From: JALSRD01 sp964476595
GTDB taxonomy: Bacteria > Desulfobacterota > Desulfobacteria > Desulfobacterales > JALSRD01
Length of the DNA stretch: 64,000 bases
Reading direction: 5' to 3'
Assembly: GCA_964476595.1 (NCBI GenBank)
Contig: CAYZCL010000090.1
Span: 1 to 64,000, forward strand
Both the position numbers and the translations under genes were made by a program. Position 1 is the stretch's first letter, and the number at the start of each line of letters is the position of its first letter. Shown here in pieces: positions 36,102-44,722 of this stretch. Under the pieces are notes generated by a model. That model made no database searches and had not been told where the DNA came from. It saw nothing but the letters and a program-made list of their open reading frames with translations.

Positions 36102-37367
36102 ATGACTGCCCAGGTGCTGTTCAAAAACCGTCACCCCGACCGTATCGCCACCCTGGCGGAGTACCGCGACAGCGGGGGCTACGAGGCGCTGGCAAAGGTT
36201 CTCGCCGACGGTTCGCGCCGCGAGGTTCAGCAGGTGCTCACCGACGCCGTGCTGCTGGGGCGCGGAGGCGCCGCGTTTCCGGCCGGGGTCAAGCTCTCGA
36301 CGGTGGCCGACGACGCGCCCTACCCGCGCTACGTGGTGTGCAACGCCGACGAGATGGAGCCGGGCACCTTCAAGGACCGCGTGCTGATCCACGCCGACCC
36401 GCACCAGCTCCTGGAGGGCATCTGCCTGGCGGGCTTCGCGGTTGACGCCCACGAGGGCATCATCTTCATCCGCCCGGAGTACGAGGGCGCCGCGCGCATC
36501 CTGGAGCGTGAAATCGCACTGGTCCAAAAAGAGGGCTTGCTCGGCAAGGACATCCTGGGCTCCGGTTTTGACTTTGACATCATCGTGCATCGCAGCGGGG
36601 GACGCTACATCTGCGGCGAGGTGACGGCCCAGCTCAACGCCATCATGGGCAAACGCCCCAACCCGCAACAACCGCCGCCCTACCCTACGGAAAAGGGGCT
36701 CTGGGACCGGCCCACGGTGCTGCAGAACGTCGAGACCCTGTGCTGCATGCCCCATATCGTGCGCTGCGGCGCCGACTGGTTCAAGGGCCTGGCCCGCACC
36801 GAGAGCGGCGCCGGCACCAAGATCTTCGGTGTCAGCGGGCGGGTCCGGCGGCCGGGCTGTTTCGAACTGCCCATGGGGGTGCGCCTGTCGGAGATCATCG
36901 AAGAACATGCCGGCGGCATGGCCGAGGGATCGCGCTTCAAGGCCTGCCTGCCCGGCGGGGCGTCCACCGGCTTTCTGCCGGCCGAACACTACGACATCCC
37001 CATGGATTTCGAGTCGCTCAAGCGCGCCGGCAACCGCCTGGGCACCGGCGCGATCATGGTTTTCGACCACCGGACCTGCCTGGTGGGCGTCACCCTGAAC
37101 CTGATGGAATTCTTCGCCCGCGAGTCCTGCGGCTGGTGCACCCCCTGCCGCGAGGGGCTGCCCGTGATCCGGGAACTGCTGCGCGAGATCGAAACGGGGC
37201 GCGGGAAACCCGGGTACGTCGGCATGTTGAAAGAGATGGGCCGCCACCTGTGGAACGCCTACTGCGCTTTCGCCCCCGGGGCGGCGGCGCCTCTGGAGAG
37301 TCTGCTGACCCATTTCGAAGACGAAGTGCGGGAACACATCGAGGGCGGGAAATGTCCGTTCGAATGA
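36102..37367 (+). CDS. nuoF: NADH-quinone oxidoreductase subunit F
   Basis: 421 residues. It binds NADH, FMN and cluster N3. FMN/NADH loop GRGGAAFPAGVKLS, then YICGEVTAQLNAIMGKR and KPTVLQNVETL-like WDRPTVLQNVETL. Cluster ligands: C-x2-C-x2-C in SCGWCTPCREGL and the fourth Cys in NAYCAF. The usual GEETAL reads GEVTAQ here, a replacement of a normally acidic residue near the FMN. Entry point of electrons in the cytoplasmic arm. Confidence 0.93.
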   Translation: MTAQVLFKNRHPDRIATLAEYRDSGGYEALAKVLADGSRREVQQVLTDAVLLGRGGAAFPAGVKLSTVADDAPYPRYVVCNADEMEPGTFKDRVLIHADPHQLLEGICLAGFAVDAHEGIIFIRPEYEGAARILEREIALVQKEGLLGKDILGSGFDFDIIVHRSGGRYICGEVTAQLNAIMGKRPNPQQPPPYPTEKGLWDRPTVLQNVETLCCMPHIVRCGADWFKGLARTESGAGTKIFGVSGRVRRPGCFELPMGVRLSEIIEEHAGGMAEGSRFKACLPGGASTGFLPAEHYDIPMDFESLKRAGNRLGTGAIMVFDHRTCLVGVTLNLMEFFARESCGWCTPCREGLPVIRELLREIETGRGKPGYVGMLKEMGRHLWNAYCAFAPGAAAPLESLLTHFEDEVREHIEGGKCPFE

Positions 37368-37440
37368 AACCGGGTGCCGGCCGTCAAGCGCAGGTGTCAA
37401 TCGGAAAAAAATATTTGTGCCTCTGCGCCTTTAGGAAAAA

Positions 37441-39897
37441 ATGCCAAAACTGACCATCGACAACCAGCGCCTGGAAGTGCCGCCCGGCACCAGGGTCATC
37501 GACGCCGCCGAGCAGGCCGGCATCATGATCCCGCGCTTCTGTTACCACCCGGCCCTGGGATCGGCGGGCGCCTGCCGGGTGTGCGCCGTCCAGGTGCTGG
37601 AGGGGTCCTGCAAGGGCATCCGCATGAGCTGCATGATCGACGCCGAGGAGGGCATGGTAGTCTCGACCACCGACGACGAGGCCGTGGCCTTCCGCCGCCA
37701 GGTAATCGAGTGGCTGATGGCCAACCACCCCCACGACTGCCCGGTGTGCGACGAGGGCGGCCAGTGCCTGCTGCAGGACATGACCGTCTCCGGCGGCCAC
37801 GGCCGGCGGCGGCTGCCGGTAAAGAAACGCACCCACGTCGACCAGTACCTGGGCCCCCTGGTGGCCCACGAGATGAACCGCTGCATCCAGTGTTACCGCT
37901 GCGTGCGGTTCTACCGCGAATACGCCGGCTACACCGACCTGGGCGTCATGGGCAGCGCCAGCCGTGTCTACTTCGGCCGCCGCAGCGAAGGCGCCCTGGA
38001 GAGCCCCTTTGCCGGCAACCTCATCGACGTCTGCCCCACCGGGGTTTTCACGGACCGCCCCTCGCGTTTCAAGGGCCGCTACTGGGATTTCCAGAGAACG
38101 CCGTCGGTCTGTATTCACTGCTCGCTGGGCTGCCGCATCACGGTCAACACCCGCTACCGGGAAGTGGTGCGCGTGGAGGCGGCCCACGATCCCCGGGTCA
38201 ACGGCTGGTTCATCTGTGACCGGGGCCGCTACGGGTTCCCATACGCCAGTTCCCCGGAGCGCCCGCGCAGCGCCCGCGTCGACGGCCGGAAGGCCACCGT
38301 GAAAGAGGCCCTTGAGACGGCGGCCGGGCGCCTTCGCGACATCGTGCAGCGTCACGGCGAGCGCAGCGTGGCGCTGGCGGCCTCGGACCGCGTCTCCCTG
38401 GAGACCCTGGGAGCCCTGACCCGCCTCGGTAAACAGCAGGGCTGGTGCGGACCGTTTTTCTGGGCCGGCCCCCGGACGGCAACCGCGGTGCAGTCCGCCT
38501 CGAAAAACCTTGAAGAAAAACTTTCTATCTCACTGAAAGATATCGATAAAGCAGATTTTATCCTCGTAGTCGGAAGTGACCCGGTCAACGAAGCACCCAT
38601 GCTGGCGCTGGCCCTGCGGCAGGCCCGGCGCAGCGGCGCCGCCGTGGCCCTGGCCGACCCGCGGCCCGTGCGGCTGCCGCTGGATGTCCGCCGCCTGGCC
38701 CTGCGGCCCTCGCAGCTGACCGCCGCGCTGATGCGCTTTGCCGGGCGGGCTATGGCCGCCGACGGTGCCGCCCTGTCCGACAAGGGCCGGGCGTTTCTGC
38801 AGGCCTGCCGTGACACCCGCGTCGACCCGACCGTGGACGAACTGATCGACAACCTGGGCCAGGCGGCCCGAGAAAGTCGGCGGCCGGTCATCGTGTGCGG
38901 CACGTCGGCCGTGGCGCCCGACACCCCGGCAGCGGCCGCGAACATCGCACGCCTGCTGGCCGCCGACGGCCGAAGGGCCGGTTTTTTCCCCGTGCTGCCC
39001 GGCGCCAACGCCCTGGCGCTGGGCCTGGCGGGCCGAGCCGCAGATCATGGTGCGGCCCTGCGCAAAGCCCTGGAAACGGGCGGTGTGCGGGCCCTGGTGG
39101 CGGTGGAAGCGGACCTGTCCGAACTGGGCTTTTCGGCCGATGACCCGCTGCTTCAAAATCTCGAATTGCTGGTGGTCTGCGACTGCCTGGACAGCGCCGC
39201 AGCCCGGTCGGCCCGGATCTTCATCCCCACGCAGACGGTATTCGAGGCCGGTGGCACGTTCGTCAATCCCGAGGCCCGGGTCCGGGAGGCCCGTCCAGCT
39301 TTCCGGGGCGGCACGCCGGCGGCCCAGGTCAGCGGGGGCGACCACCCGCCGCGCACCTTTTCGCCCGACATCCCCGGCGCCGATCCCGTGCCAGCGTGGC
39401 AGGCGCTGGCCGCCCTGGCCCGCGAGGGGACCGGCGTGTCGGCCGACACCTTGCGCGAAGCGCTGCCCGTGCCCCTTTGCGGGGCGGCCCCGGGGAAACG
39501 GCTGGCGATGCCGACGTCCGCTCCGGACGCTTTCCAGCCGCCGGGAGACCTGGCTACGGCCGCCGACGGTGGACTGGAGGTGGTGGTGTGTGAACGCATT
39601 TTCGGCAGCGAACCCCTGTCCCGGCGTTCGGCCTGCCTGCAGGAACTGGAAACCGCGCCGCGGCTGGGCCTGCACCCCGGGGATGCGGCGGCCCTGAAGC
39701 TCTCGGCCGGGCAGCGGGTGACCGTCGACTGCGCAAGGGGCGTCATCGCGGGCGAGATCAAGATCGTGGAGGACATGGCGCGCGGGGTGCTGCTGGTGCC
39801 CCGGCTGGGAGGCATCCACTGGCTGCCGGCGGCGGACGGTCCGCAGACCATTGCGGCCGCCGACATCCGCGCCGCAAACCGCAACGGGGGATCGTGA
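37441..39897 (+). CDS. nuoG: NADH-quinone oxidoreductase subunit G
   Basis: 818 residues. N-terminal [2Fe-2S] ferredoxin domain (RFCYHPALGSAGACRVCAV), then the His/Cys-ligated cluster in NHPHDCPVCDEGGQCLLQDM and the MNRCIQCYRCVRF cluster. C-x2-C-x3-C in SVCIHCSLGC with a later Cys in FICDRGRYG forms the extra N7 cluster, as in E. coli. The rest is a degenerate molybdopterin-oxidoreductase domain without cofactor ligands. A spacer of 73 bases before it carries the recurring CTCTGCGCCTTT repeat; the ribosome site is AGGA. Confidence 0.92.
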   Translation: MPKLTIDNQRLEVPPGTRVIDAAEQAGIMIPRFCYHPALGSAGACRVCAVQVLEGSCKGIRMSCMIDAEEGMVVSTTDDEAVAFRRQVIEWLMANHPHDCPVCDEGGQCLLQDMTVSGGHGRRRLPVKKRTHVDQYLGPLVAHEMNRCIQCYRCVRFYREYAGYTDLGVMGSASRVYFGRRSEGALESPFAGNLIDVCPTGVFTDRPSRFKGRYWDFQRTPSVCIHCSLGCRITVNTRYREVVRVEAAHDPRVNGWFICDRGRYGFPYASSPERPRSARVDGRKATVKEALETAAGRLRDIVQRHGERSVALAASDRVSLETLGALTRLGKQQGWCGPFFWAGPRTATAVQSASKNLEEKLSISLKDIDKADFILVVGSDPVNEAPMLALALRQARRSGAAVALADPRPVRLPLDVRRLALRPSQLTAALMRFAGRAMAADGAALSDKGRAFLQACRDTRVDPTVDELIDNLGQAARESRRPVIVCGTSAVAPDTPAAAANIARLLAADGRRAGFFPVLPGANALALGLAGRAADHGAALRKALETGGVRALVAVEADLSELGFSADDPLLQNLELLVVCDCLDSAAARSARIFIPTQTVFEAGGTFVNPEARVREARPAFRGGTPAAQVSGGDHPPRTFSPDIPGADPVPAWQALAALAREGTGVSADTLREALPVPLCGAAPGKRLAMPTSAPDAFQPPGDLATAADGGLEVVVCERIFGSEPLSRRSACLQELETAPRLGLHPGDAAALKLSAGQRVTVDCARGVIAGEIKIVEDMARGVLLVPRLGGIHWLPAADGPQTIAAADIRAANRNGGS

Positions 39898-40883
39898 TGC
39901 TGGCCTGGATCACCGGACTGATCGTGCTGCTGGTCAAGCTGGTCGTGGTGCTGGTGGCGCTGCTGCTCATCGCCGCCTACCTGGTGTGGGCCGAGCGCAA
40001 GCTGCTGGCCCGCCTGCAGGTACGCCTGGGTCCCAACCGCGCCGGAAAGTTCGGCCTGCTGCAGCCCATCGCCGACATGATCAAGCTGCTGACCAAGGAG
40101 GACCTGGTGCCCGAGGCGGCCGACCGCGTCATCTTCCTGCTGGCGCCGGCCGTGGTGTCGGTCACGGCCCTGCTGATGTTCGCCGTGGTGCCCTTCGGCG
40201 CCGACATCACGCTGTTCGGCCGGCGCGTGCCGCTGATCATCTCCGACATCAACGTGGCGCTGCTGCTGGTGTTCGCCTTCTCCTCGCTGGGGGTCTACGG
40301 CGTGGCGCTGGGCGGCTGGGCCTCCAACTCCAAGTTCGCCCTCATCGGCGGCATCCGCGGCGCGGCCCAGATGATCAGCTACGAACTGCCCCTGGGACTG
40401 TCGCTGGTGCCGGTGGTCATGCTGGCGCGCTCGTTTTCGTTGGTGGACATCGTCAACGCCCAGCGCGGCTACCCGTTCATCCTGGTGCAACCGCTGGCCT
40501 TCGCGATCTTCGTGATCAGCGCCATGGCCGAGAGCAAGCGCATTCCTTTCGACCTGCCCGAGGCCGAAAACGAGCTGGGGGCCGGTTTTCACACCGAGTA
40601 CAGCGGTATGCGCTTCGGGCTCTTCTTCCTGGGCGAGTACGTGCACATGCAGGTGCTGGGGGCGCTGGTGGCGGTTTTTTTCCTGGGCGGCTGGCGCGGC
40701 CCCTGGCTGCCGGGACCGGTGTGGCTGTTTGTCAAGATCATCGCCGTGGCCCTGGTCATGATCTGGATCCGGGGAACGCTGCCGCGCCTGCGCTACGACC
40801 AGCTGATGGCCATCTGCTGGAAAGTATTGGTGCCGGCGGCGTTGATCAACATTATTATGACGGGATTTGTGATGTTGATTTGA
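39897..40883 (+). CDS. nuoH: NADH-quinone oxidoreductase subunit H
   Basis: 328-329 residues, eight membrane helices. It is the quinone-site subunit joining the two arms. WAERKLLARLQVRLGPNRAG, QPIADMIKLLTKED, ISYELPLGLSLVP and KRIPFDLPEAENELGAGF are diagnostic. The ATG at 39897 shares its first base with the nuoG stop; a GTG one codon earlier is an alternative. Ribosome site GGGGGA. Confidence 0.94.
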   Translation: MLAWITGLIVLLVKLVVVLVALLLIAAYLVWAERKLLARLQVRLGPNRAGKFGLLQPIADMIKLLTKEDLVPEAADRVIFLLAPAVVSVTALLMFAVVPFGADITLFGRRVPLIISDINVALLLVFAFSSLGVYGVALGGWASNSKFALIGGIRGAAQMISYELPLGLSLVPVVMLARSFSLVDIVNAQRGYPFILVQPLAFAIFVISAMAESKRIPFDLPEAENELGAGFHTEYSGMRFGLFFLGEYVHMQVLGALVAVFFLGGWRGPWLPGPVWLFVKIIAVALVMIWIRGTLPRLRYDQLMAICWKVLVPAALINIIMTGFVMLI

Positions 40884-40947
40884 AAAATTGGGATGAACCC
40901 CAACGCGAGTGGAGCACAGGATGCCTTTTGGTGGAAGTGACCATTGG

Positions 40948-41060
40948 CCATCCGGGGAGAAAGCCCTTCTGCTGATCGGCGTTAACAATTTCAAGCTGTT
41001 TGAGGAGCCTGCGACGAGTTCTTGAAATTCAGCCGGTCAGCAGAAGGGCGCCCCGGATGG
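40948..41060. repeat. Long imperfect inverted repeat inside the nuo operon
   Basis: Left arm 40948-40995 and right arm 41021-41060 are inverted copies: CCATCCGGGG..CCCTTCTGCTGATCGGC pairs with GCCGGTCAGCAGAAGGG..CCCCGGATGG, and AATTTCAAG with CTTGAAATT, around a 25-base loop. It could fold as a long hairpin in the nuo message. It resembles a miniature mobile or REP-type element. The rest of the 284-base gap (41061-41167) holds an AGCCGAAA-type repeat shared with 44656-44682. Confidence 0.8.
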
Positions 41061-41167
41061 ACACGGGAACGGAGCCGAAAGGCATTCTGTGCGGAACGGT
41101 GGTATTCATTGTAAACACACACTTTCAATACATAACCATTTGTTATCGCTGCTAAAAGAACCAACAA

Positions 41168-41749
41168 ATGCCTTCTGACCGAACCCAAAAAACAAAGCCT
41201 GTGGATCATCCGGGCACACGCATCGCCGTTTCCATCAGGGCGCTGGGCAGCGGTTTCGCCACCACGGCCAGGCACCTGCTGCGGCGGCCGGTCACCGAGC
41301 AGTACCCGGAGGAGAAACGGGTGCTGCCGGAGCGGTCGCGGGCGCGCATCGTGCTGACCCGCGACCCGGACGGACGCGAGCGCTGCGTGGCCTGCTACCT
41401 GTGCTCGGCGGTCTGCCCGGTGAGCTGCATCTCCATGCAGTCCACCGAGAGCGAAGGCGGACGCCGCACGGCGGCCTGGTTCCGTATCAATTTTTCGCGC
41501 TGCATCTACTGCGGGCTGTGCGAGGAGGCCTGCCCCACCTCGGCCATCCAGCTGACGCCCGATTTTGAAAACTGCCGGCAGGACATCCTGGAAATGGTCT
41601 TCGAAAAGGCCGATCTGCTGGTGGACCACGGCGGCAAGGACGACCGTTACTGCTTCTACCGCCACGCCGGCATCGCCACCGACACGGCCGGCAAGGGGGA
41701 GCACGTCAACGAACAGCCGCCGGTGGACGCAAAGAGCAATCTGCCATGA
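41168..41749 (+). CDS. nuoI: NADH-quinone oxidoreductase subunit I
   Basis: 193 residues with two [4Fe-4S] motifs: CVACYLCSAVCPVSC and CIYCGLCEEACPTSA (clusters N6a and N6b). The N-terminal amphipathic stretch anchors it to the membrane arm. It passes electrons from NuoG to N2 in the BCD fusion. It overlaps nuoJ by an ATGA. The hairpin spacer upstream separates it from nuoH. Confidence 0.94.
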   Translation: MPSDRTQKTKPVDHPGTRIAVSIRALGSGFATTARHLLRRPVTEQYPEEKRVLPERSRARIVLTRDPDGRERCVACYLCSAVCPVSCISMQSTESEGGRRTAAWFRINFSRCIYCGLCEEACPTSAIQLTPDFENCRQDILEMVFEKADLLVDHGGKDDRYCFYRHAGIATDTAGKGEHVNEQPPVDAKSNLP

Positions 41750-42273
41750 GCGTTTACGCCATACTATTTTACGCCATCGCCGCCTTCATCCTGGCGTCCA
41801 CGGCTATCGCCGTCACGCGCAGGCACCTGGTGCATGCGGCCGTTTTCCTGGCACTCTCGTTTTTCGGCAGCGCCATGCTCTTCTACCTGCTGGGGGCGCC
41901 GCTGCTGGCGATGCTTGAGGTCATCGTTTATGTCGGTGCCATCATGGTGCTGTTTTTATTCGTCATAATGATGGTTGAAATCAAAGGCAAAGACGCCGGC
42001 GGACTGTCCGGCGGGCAGCAGGTTGCGGCCGGCCTGCTGGGCGTCGTCTATGTGGCCGCCGCCGTGATGCTGGTGCGTGCGGCGGCCGCAGACGGCAACG
42101 CGGCGCTGCCGGCGGCCATGGCCGAACCGGCCGTTTTCGGCGAGTACCTCTTCCGGCAGCACTGGCTGTCCATCGAGATTGCCTCCTTCCTGCTGCTGAT
42201 CGCCCTGGTAGGCGTGCTGCACCTGGGCCGCGACATCCGCCGCCGGCAGACCGGCAAGGAGAATGCGTCATGA
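41746..42273 (+). CDS. nuoJ: NADH-quinone oxidoreductase subunit J
   Basis: 175 residues, five membrane helices; TRRHLVHAAVFLALSFFGSA and VIVYVGAIMVLFLFVIMM are family-typical. Its third helix carries the pi-bulge region linked to proton coupling. ATGA overlaps on both sides couple it to nuoI and nuoK. Confidence 0.93.
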   Translation: MSVYAILFYAIAAFILASTAIAVTRRHLVHAAVFLALSFFGSAMLFYLLGAPLLAMLEVIVYVGAIMVLFLFVIMMVEIKGKDAGGLSGGQQVAAGLLGVVYVAAAVMLVRAAAADGNAALPAAMAEPAVFGEYLFRQHWLSIEIASFLLLIALVGVLHLGRDIRRRQTGKENAS

Positions 42274-42587
42274 TCGTCCCTTACAGCCACATCCTGCTGC
42301 TGTCGGCCCTGCTGTTCGCCCTGGGCATGCTGTGCGCCGTAGCGCGCCGCAACCTGATCATGATGCTGCTGGGCCTGGAGATCATGCTCAACGCCGGCGC
42401 CGTGGCCTTCGTGGGGGCAGCCCTGCGCTGGCAGCAGATCGAGGGCCAGGCCATGGTGATCTTCATCCTGGCGGTGGCCGCCGCAGAGGTCTCCATCGGG
42501 CTGGCGCTGATCGTGTTCGCCTACCGCCGCACCGGCTCGCTGGACCCGCAATCCATCAAGGACCTGTTTTCAACGGAGCGCCCATGA
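42270..42587 (+). CDS. nuoK: NADH-quinone oxidoreductase subunit K
   Basis: 105 residues, three membrane helices. RRNLIMMLLGLEIMLNA includes the conserved Glu of helix 2, and VAAAEVSIGLALIV the Glu of helix 3; both belong to the proton path. Start and stop overlap nuoJ and nuoL by four bases each. Confidence 0.94.
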   Translation: MIVPYSHILLLSALLFALGMLCAVARRNLIMMLLGLEIMLNAGAVAFVGAALRWQQIEGQAMVIFILAVAAAEVSIGLALIVFAYRRTGSLDPQSIKDLFSTERP

Positions 42588-44503
42588 CCGCCGTCGCCCC
42601 CGATACCGCCACCACCATCGCGGCCCTGCTGGCCACCGGCCTGCCCTTCGCGGCCTTCGTGCTGATCATGGTGGGCCTGCGGGGCCGGCCGCGCCTGTGC
42701 GCACGCCTGTCCATCGCCGCCATCACGGTTTCGCTGGCCGCCGCGCTCTTCCTGCTGGCGCGGCACTGGGACGCGGGGGCGCCGATCGGCGCCACGGCCC
42801 GCTGGCTGGTGTCCGGCCGCATCACGGTGTCCATCGGTTTCCTGCTGGACCCCACCAGCCTGCTGATGCTCGCCATCGTGACGGCCATCGGTTTTCTGGT
42901 GCAGGTCTACTCCCTGGGCTACATGGCCGGAGATCCCGGCTTCGCCCGCTACTACGGCTGCATGTCGCTCTTCGCCTGGGCCATGACCAGCCTGGTGATT
43001 TCACCCACCATGCTGCAGCTCTATGTCTTCTGGGAGCTGGTGGGGGTGGCCTCCTACCTGCTGATCGGCTTCTGGTACGAGAAGTTCTCGGCCAGCGAGG
43101 CTGGCAAGAAGGCCTTCGTGATGACCCGCACGGGCGACGTGGCCTTCTTCCTGGGGCTGTTGCTGGTGCTGGTCCACTTCGGCAACCTGGACATCCTCAA
43201 AATGAACGCTGGCGACGTGCCGCTGCACATGCCGCCGGCCCTGGTTACGCTGTCGGCGCTGCTGATCTTCGGCGGCATCGTGGGCAAGAGCGCCCAGTTC
43301 CCGCTGCTGAGCTGGCTGCCGGACGCCATGGAGGGCCCCACGCCGGTCAGCGCGCTGCTGCACTCGGCCACCATGGTGGCGGCCGGGGTGTACCTGTTCG
43401 CGCGCCTGTTCCCGTTCTTCCGGCTGTCGCCCACGGCCATGACCGTCTTTCTGGCCATCGGCACCGCCAGCATGCTGCTGGCCTCCACCATGGCCATGGT
43501 GAGCCGCGACATCAAGCAGGTGTGGGCCTACTCCACCATCAGCCAGCTGGGCTTCATGATCATGGGGCTGGCCGCCGGCGGGTACGTGGCCGGCGTGTTC
43601 CACCTGACCACCCACGCGGGATTCAAGGCCCTGCTGTTCCTGTGCGCCGGCGTGTTCATCCACGCCTTCGGGACCAACGACATGTTCGCCATCGGCCGCG
43701 CCGGCGGACGCCGGCTCCGGGTCCCCATGGTCTGCATGACCATCGGCGCCGCGGCCCTGTCCGGGCTGCCGCCCTTTTCGGGATTCTTCTCCAAGGAGGC
43801 CGTCATGGGGCGCCTGGCCGCCTTGCCCAACCCGCTCTGGCTGGGGGCCGGGCTGCTGGGGGCCTTCCTGACGGCCTATTACGCCTTCCGCCTGATCTTC
43901 GCCGTGGCCGTGCCGGCTTCGGACGAGTCCGGCACGCAGCCCCCCCCGGCCGGGGCGCACGACGAACACGCCGCCGACCCGCACCACGACCGCCATTACC
44001 GCCTGATGGCCGCACCGCTGGTGGTGCTGGCCGCGGTCACCCTGGCGCTGGGGTGGGCCCACGGGGCCCTGGGGCGCTTTCTGACCGCCGCCGACCCGGG
44101 CCTGGCCGCGCACCCGGCGGCCCACCTGGCCTGGCTGCCCTACACGGCCATCGGCCTGGCGCTGGCCGGCGTGCTGCTGGCGTGGGTCGAGTTCGGCCGT
44201 CCGGGGTCTGCGCGCATCGGGTTCGTCGAGCGCGTCCAACCGCTGGCACGGCTCTTCGCGCGGCGCTGGTACATCGACGACTTTTACCGCTGGTTCCTGT
44301 ACCGCGTCGTCTACGGCCTGTTTGCCACTTTCTGCGACCAGAGCGACCGCCGCGTGATCGACGGCGGCCTGGACGCCGTGGCGCATGGCACGGTGGCCGG
44401 CAGCCGCAGGTTGTCCGTGCTGCACCTGTCCATGGTGCAGTACAAGATGATGGTCATCTTCGCCGTCATGGCGCTGCTGACCCTGTATTTTTTCTTTGGA
44501 TAG
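42584..44503 (+). CDS. nuoL: NADH-quinone oxidoreductase subunit L
   Basis: 639 residues, antiporter-like proton channel with a long C-terminal lateral helix. FWELVGVASYLLIGFWY holds the key Glu; KSAQFPLLSWLPDAMEGPTP, LLHSATMVAAGVYL and HAGFKALLFLCAGVFIHA hold the Lys/His residues. A His-rich loop (HDEHAADPHHDRHY) lies near residue 460. The ATG overlaps the nuoK stop. Confidence 0.94.
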   Translation: MTAVAPDTATTIAALLATGLPFAAFVLIMVGLRGRPRLCARLSIAAITVSLAAALFLLARHWDAGAPIGATARWLVSGRITVSIGFLLDPTSLLMLAIVTAIGFLVQVYSLGYMAGDPGFARYYGCMSLFAWAMTSLVISPTMLQLYVFWELVGVASYLLIGFWYEKFSASEAGKKAFVMTRTGDVAFFLGLLLVLVHFGNLDILKMNAGDVPLHMPPALVTLSALLIFGGIVGKSAQFPLLSWLPDAMEGPTPVSALLHSATMVAAGVYLFARLFPFFRLSPTAMTVFLAIGTASMLLASTMAMVSRDIKQVWAYSTISQLGFMIMGLAAGGYVAGVFHLTTHAGFKALLFLCAGVFIHAFGTNDMFAIGRAGGRRLRVPMVCMTIGAAALSGLPPFSGFFSKEAVMGRLAALPNPLWLGAGLLGAFLTAYYAFRLIFAVAVPASDESGTQPPPAGAHDEHAADPHHDRHYRLMAAPLVVLAAVTLALGWAHGALGRFLTAADPGLAAHPAAHLAWLPYTAIGLALAGVLLAWVEFGRPGSARIGFVERVQPLARLFARRWYIDDFYRWFLYRVVYGLFATFCDQSDRRVIDGGLDAVAHGTVAGSRRLSVLHLSMVQYKMMVIFAVMALLTLYFFFG

Positions 44504-44722
44504 CGAAGGTAATATCAGCTCACAACGGAGGGTTTTTCGTGCCTCAGGTCCGTATGGCTGTCATAAAAACAAGAGAATCGATCAGGCGGAGTTTTTCACT
44601 TTGTGCCGCTGTGTCTTTGCCCTTTTGCGCCTTCCCTGGCGGCTCTTTCAGGTGAAGCCGAAATGGATCCTGTGCGGAGCGGCACGAAAATGACTGAAAA
44701 CAGATCAACGGTGAAAAAGTAA
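44504..44722 (+). repeat. Repeat-bearing spacer between nuoL and nuoM
   Basis: 219 bases without a gene. Bases about 44599-44632 carry the recurring TTTGTGCC/CTTTTGCGCC repeat, and 44656-44682 match 41073-41099 at 23 of 27 positions (AGCCGAAA..TGTGCGGA.CGG). The same family of short repeats has thus entered two spacers of one operon. Confidence 0.6.
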
